Below are positions 60,964 through 64,000 of a stretch of 64,000 nt of DNA, in pieces. The stretch comes from Microbacterium halophytorum (GTDB lineage: Bacteria; Actinomycetota; Actinomycetes; Actinomycetales; Microbacteriaceae). The position numbers and the translations under genes were made by a program. The stretch's first letter is position 1. Each line of letters begins with the position of its first letter. The DNA lies in contig NZ_PNFA01000005.1 of the NCBI RefSeq assembly GCF_002970975.1, positions 294,606 to 358,605 on the forward strand, in the 5' to 3' direction. Under the pieces are notes generated by a model, which worked only from the letters and a program-made list of their open reading frames with translations, made no database searches and had not been told where the DNA came from.

Positions 60964-61689
60964 TCAGGCGCGCTGGGCGCCGCCGTCGTCCTCCACGATC
61001 CGCAGCGGCCGCACGGGCGCCGACGCCGAGCCGTGGATCTCGCGGTGGATCCGCTCCATCCGCTCGTCGAGCTCGCCCGCAGTCAGGGCCGCGTCGCGCA
61101 GGCTGTCGAGGATGCGCTTGGGGACCTGCTTGTCGTACTTGTAGTACGTCTTGTGCTCGAGGCTCGCCCAGAAGTCCATCGCGATCGTGCGGAACTGCAC
61201 CTCGACCGGAACCCGGACCTTGCCCGTCGAGAGGAAGACCGGCACGTCGACGATGGCGTGCAGCGACTTGTACCCGTTGGGCTTCGGGTTCGCGATGTAG
61301 TCCTTGATCTCGCGCACCTGCACGTCGTCCTGCGCGCGCAGCTGGTTGAACATCCGGTAGACGTCCGTGACGAAGCTGCACGTCACCCGCACGCCGGCGA
61401 TGTCGAGGATGTTCGTCCTGATCGATTCGAGGTCGGGGTCGATGCCGCGGCGCATCACCTTGTCGGCGATCGAGTCGGCGGTCTTCAGCCGCGTCTCCAC
61501 GTTCTCGATCGGGTTGTACGCGTGCGCGTTCTCGAAGTCCTCGCGCAGGATCAGCATCTTCGTCTCGACCTCCCGCATGCCGAAGCTGTACTGCGAGAGG
61601 AACCGCGTGAAGTCGTCGCGGAACTGGCGTGCCTCGGAGAGGGTGCGCGGGTCGACGACGACGCCCTCGGCCGCGTGCTCTGCTGTCAT
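60964..61689 (-). CDS. Small alarmone synthetase (RelQ/YjbM-like)
   Basis: A 241-residue (p)ppGpp synthetase without hydrolase, TGS or ACT domains. Family blocks are NPIENVETRLKTADSIADKV, DIAGVRVTCSFVTDVYRM, the substrate loop KPNGYKSLHAIVDVP and VEVQFRTIAMDFWASLEHK. It transfers pyrophosphate from ATP to GDP/GTP in stress responses. The start is the ATG at 61689 with TACGTT six bases upstream, so it may be leaderless. It stands apart from any rel/spoT gene in the window. Confidence 0.93.
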   Translation of the reverse strand: MTAEHAAEGVVVDPRTLSEARQFRDDFTRFLSQYSFGMREVETKMLILREDFENAHAYNPIENVETRLKTADSIADKVMRRGIDPDLESIRTNILDIAGVRVTCSFVTDVYRMFNQLRAQDDVQVREIKDYIANPKPNGYKSLHAIVDVPVFLSTGKVRVPVEVQFRTIAMDFWASLEHKTYYKYDKQVPKRILDSLRDAALTAGELDERMERIHREIHGSASAPVRPLRIVEDDGGAQRA

Positions 61690-61754
61690 GGCCCCAACGT
61701 ATGCACCCCGCGTTGGCATCGGCTGTGAGATGTCGATGATCCGGATGGGCGGCG

Positions 61755-62240
61755 TCACCCCCACACGGAACGGGCACCGGCCTCTCCGATGAGCACGACC
61801 ATCGCGACGCTCCCGACCGCGACGACGACGGCGGCCGCGGCGAGCGCGATGCCCACGGCCCGCTCCCCGCGCGTCGGCGATGCGCCGCGCCGCTCCCGGC
61901 CGCGCGCGCCGCGGCGGAACCACAGCCACTGCGCGACGGCGACGACGAACAGCGCGATCGCCCACGGCGGCAGCATCCTCCCGAGCGCCTCGTGGGCCAG
62001 CGCCGATGGCACCGGGCCGACGCGTTCGAGCAGCGACTCGCCCGACAGGATCGCGACGGGCGTGAGCACGAGCGCGGCGAGCGCGAGCAGCGGCGTGATG
62101 AGGCCGAGCCTGCGCCTCAGCGCCGGCCAGAGGGCGCTCAGGAGCACGGCGAGCGCCGCCAGGGGCACCAGCACGACGACGCCGTGCACGACGAGGGGGT
62201 GCAGAGGCAGCCCCCACACTTCGAGGTCATCCGGGGTCAT
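61755..62240 (-). CDS. DUF2231-type membrane protein
   Basis: A 161-residue, four-helix protein. The family motif GLPLHPLVVHGVVVLVPLAA at the N-terminus identifies DUF2231, often associated with heme or redox proteins in other bacteria. The start is taken at the ATG 62240 (MTPDDLEVWGLPLHP); an upstream GTG at 62264 is possible. It is divergent from the sigma factor gene. Function unknown. Confidence 0.8.
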   Translation of the reverse strand: MTPDDLEVWGLPLHPLVVHGVVVLVPLAALAVLLSALWPALRRRLGLITPLLALAALVLTPVAILSGESLLERVGPVPSALAHEALGRMLPPWAIALFVVAVAQWLWFRRGARGRERRGASPTRGERAVGIALAAAAVVVAVGSVAMVVLIGEAGARSVWG

Positions 62241-62369
62241 ACTCGAGAACACGAGGCGGATCACCGACGGGTTCAGATGAACTCCCGCGCGCCCCGCCTC
62301 GTGTCACCGAGGGAACGCCAGAGCGATCGGAGCCGCCGATCCGTCCGGCGGACCGACGGGAGGCGGCGG

Positions 62370-62873
62370 ATGCCGAGCGATGCGGAGCGGCTGGGCGCGC
62401 TGTACGACGCGCACGCCGGGCCCGTGCGCCGCTACGTGGTGCACCTCACGGGCGACGCGGCCGGCGCCGACGACATCGTGCAGGAGACGCTGCTGCGCGC
62501 GTGGCGCACCCCGCGGGTGCTCCAGGACGAACCGGGGTCGGCCCGTTCGTGGATGTACACCGTCGCCCGCCACCTGGTGATCGACGAGGCGCGCAGCGCG
62601 CGGCGCCGGCACGAGACGAACGTTCCGGACCCGCCGGAGCGCTCCATGCGCGACGCCACCGACGCGCTGTTCGACGAGATCCTCATCGCCGAGGCGCTCG
62701 CCTCCCTCAGCGAGGCGCACAGGGAGGCCGTCGTGCTGGCCTACTACGGCGGCCGCTCGGTCGCCGACATCGCCGCCGAGACCGGCACCGCGGAGGGCAC
62801 CGTGAAGTCGCGCCTGCACTACGGACTGCGCGCGCTCCGGCTCGCGCTCCAGGAGAAGGGGGTCACGCGATGA
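62370..62873 (+). CDS. ECF-family RNA polymerase sigma factor
   Basis: A 167-residue group 4 sigma factor. Region 2 is AGPVRRYVVHLTGDAAGADD, then IVQETLLRAWR; region 4 is SLSEAHREAVVLAYYGGRSV, then ADIAAETGTAEGTVKSRLHY. It resembles the SigK/SigL group paired with zinc anti-sigma factors. The start at 62370 follows GGGAGG; the frame is open upstream without family similarity. Its stop overlaps the anti-sigma start (ATGA). Confidence 0.93.
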   Translation: MPSDAERLGALYDAHAGPVRRYVVHLTGDAAGADDIVQETLLRAWRTPRVLQDEPGSARSWMYTVARHLVIDEARSARRRHETNVPDPPERSMRDATDALFDEILIAEALASLSEAHREAVVLAYYGGRSVADIAAETGTAEGTVKSRLHYGLRALRLALQEKGVTR

Positions 62874-63787
62874 ACGCCGCCGACGACCACACCCGCTTCG
62901 CCGAGTGGGACGCCGCCTACGTGCTCGGCGCCCTTCCCCCCGCCGACCGCGCCGCCTACGAGGAGCACCTGTCGCGCTGCGGCGCGTGCCGCTCAGCGAT
63001 CGCGGAGCTGTCGCCGCTGCCCGGCCTGCTGTCGCGCGTCCCGAGCGACCGCGCTCTCCGGATGATCGGGGGCGACGCGGCCGCCGCCCCGGGCAGCGAC
63101 GCCGCCCCGGCCCGGCGCGCCCGCGACCCCCGCACCGACCCGGCACCGGGTCATCCGGGCGCGCGGACCCCCGCAGCGCCAGGTCATCCAGGCATCCGCA
63201 CCCCCGCCGCAACGGGGCATCCGGACGCTCATACCACCGGGGCACCGGATCACCCGGACACCCCCACTCCTGCCGCTCGGAACGATCCGGATGTCGACAC
63301 GGCCGACGGCGGCCCGCGCGCCGAACTGATCGACATCGGCGTCGCGCGGGCGCGGCGGCGGCGCGTCGCCCGGTGGGGCGCCGGTGCGCTCGCGGCGGCC
63401 GCCGCCGTCGCGGCGATCGTCGCGCTCCCGATGTGGCTGACGCCGCCGGGCGCACCGGGCCCCGAACGCGAGAGCATCACCCTCGCGGCCGACGCCGACG
63501 TGCCGATCGAGGCCTCGGTCGAGCTCACGGAGGTCGCGTGGGGCACGCGGATCGAGATGGACTGCCGCTACGACGGCGCTGGGGCACCGGGCGGGGCCGC
63601 CTATGCGCTGGTCGTCGTCGGGGCCGACGGCACCGCGCGCGAGCTGTCGAGCTGGCGCGCGTACGGCGGCGCGACGGCCGAGCTCAGCGCGGGGACGGCG
63701 CTCGACCTCGACGAGATCGCCTCCATCGAGATCCGCTTCCCCGGCGGCGACGCGCCCCTGCTGAGCGGCACGGTCCCCGCCGGCTGA
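62870..63787 (+). CDS. Membrane-anchored zinc anti-sigma factor
   Basis: A 305-residue partner of the upstream sigma factor. The N-terminal zinc anti-sigma domain has His33-x3-Cys37-x2-Cys40 in EEHLSRCGACRSAI. Residues 85-135 are a Pro/His/Gly-rich linker with imperfect repeats (APGHPGARTPA, APGHPGIRTPA, ATGHPDAHTTG). One membrane helix (WGAGALAAAAAVAAIVALPM) leads to an external domain rich in beta strands, like RskA. Proteolysis of such proteins releases the sigma factor; the signal is unknown. Confidence 0.9.
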   Translation: MNAADDHTRFAEWDAAYVLGALPPADRAAYEEHLSRCGACRSAIAELSPLPGLLSRVPSDRALRMIGGDAAAAPGSDAAPARRARDPRTDPAPGHPGARTPAAPGHPGIRTPAATGHPDAHTTGAPDHPDTPTPAARNDPDVDTADGGPRAELIDIGVARARRRRVARWGAGALAAAAAVAAIVALPMWLTPPGAPGPERESITLAADADVPIEASVELTEVAWGTRIEMDCRYDGAGAPGGAAYALVVVGADGTARELSSWRAYGGATAELSAGTALDLDEIASIEIRFPGGDAPLLSGTVPAG

Positions 63788-63842
63788 CCCGAGTCCCGTC
63801 GCCCGACAGCTGACTGCTCCGCCCCCGCGAACCCCGCCGCGG

Positions 63843-64000
63843 TGACAGAAAACGCGCCGAAAACCGCCTTGAGCCCTCTTTGCCAGGCTGTGTGTGAGTC
63901 GTTCGGCTCGGGGAACGGAGTCGTGAGATGACATTGAGTCCAGGGTTCACGAGCTCGCAGATTCGCGGGTTCGTGCATGAGTATCAGCGGCAGCGGTATG
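63843..64000 (+). mobile_element. Probable left end of an insertion sequence
   Basis: Base composition falls and character changes after about 63843 (TGACAGAAAACGCGCC). The segment carries a short promoter-like leader and the start of a gene resembling the first ORF of IS3-type elements. TGACAG would be the tip of the left terminal repeat. The right end lies outside the window, so the family and boundaries are not proven. Confidence 0.4.
63928..64000 (+). CDS. N-terminal fragment, possible transposase-associated HTH protein
   Basis: The frame from ATG 63928 reads MTLSPGFTSSQIRGFVHEYQ, then RQRY, and runs off the right edge. GGAG lies seven bases upstream. The QIRGFVHEY segment recalls, from memory, the first helix of small helix-turn-helix ORFs in actinobacterial IS3-like elements. 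Codon use is less GC-rich than in the neighbouring genes. With 24 codons visible, this is tentative. Confidence 0.45.
   Translation, partial: MTLSPGFTSSQIRGFVHEYQRQRY

Noticed and set aside
36965..63200. Recurrent GTCATCCGG / CATCCGG words in several spacers
   Set aside because: They also occur throughout coding regions as common codon pairs of this high-GC genome, so no regulatory meaning can be supported.

Overview
The window reads as chromosomal DNA of a high-GC actinobacterium, most likely Microbacteriaceae and plausibly Microbacterium or a close relative. This is inferred from the strong GC bias at third codon positions, the GTG/TTG starts, the arrangement of the ribosomal operons, and small accessory genes typical of that family (DUF4916-type Nudix protein, long Lhr helicase, FtsX/NarL module). 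No tRNA, rRNA or CRISPR array was seen.

Positions 1-34,614 are almost entirely the translation/transcription core on the minus strand. In order of transcription these are rpoB-rpoC; two large membrane proteins and two small hypothetical genes; rpsL-rpsG-fusA-tuf; the S10/spc block from rpsJ to rplO; a strong terminator; secY-adk-map-dsbA-like; and infA-rpmJ-rpsM-rpsK, which runs off the left edge. One plus-strand gene, a UDP-glucose/GDP-mannose dehydrogenase, sits between the str and S10 operons. rpsN (uS14) is missing from its usual slot between rplE and rpsH, and a terminator-like hairpin lies there instead. secY and rpoB both appear to start at TTG codons chosen by good Shine-Dalgarno sequences. 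RpoB carries Thr where Arg is expected in the rifampicin pocket (E. coli position 529).

Positions 34,615-48,374 hold accessory and housekeeping genes: a spermidine-synthase-fold protein, a small helical protein, a SprT-like metalloprotein, an FtsX-type ABC exporter next to a NarL-type two-component system, an LrgAB pair, threonine aldolase, an M3 oligopeptidase, a Nudix-fold protein, and a sodium:neurotransmitter-type transporter with its 48-residue MetS-like subunit. Many of these genes have a TANNNT box 6-7 bases before the start codon, which suggests leaderless transcripts.

Positions 48,375-53,300 resemble a drug-response neighbourhood. An ABC-F ribosome-protection-type gene is preceded by an 11-codon leader ORF and a strong hairpin, which looks like an attenuator. 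Its 3' end overlaps a convergent MFS exporter. The exporter is divergent from an XRE/MmyB-type regulator, with two near-identical 17-bp direct repeats between them.

Positions 53,300-64,000 carry a 1,633-residue Lhr-type helicase, a structured intergenic region, a hexapeptide-repeat protein with an elaborate leader, an HTH-less LysR effector-domain protein, a small alarmone synthetase, a DUF2231 membrane protein, an ECF sigma/anti-sigma pair, and at the right edge what looks like the left end of an insertion sequence.

The best candidates for something undescribed are the ABC-F leader-peptide attenuator, the structured leader with a DtxR-box-like palindrome before the hexapeptide protein, the regulator/MFS operator repeats, the tandem duplication of the rpoC terminator hairpin, and the HTH-less LysR protein.
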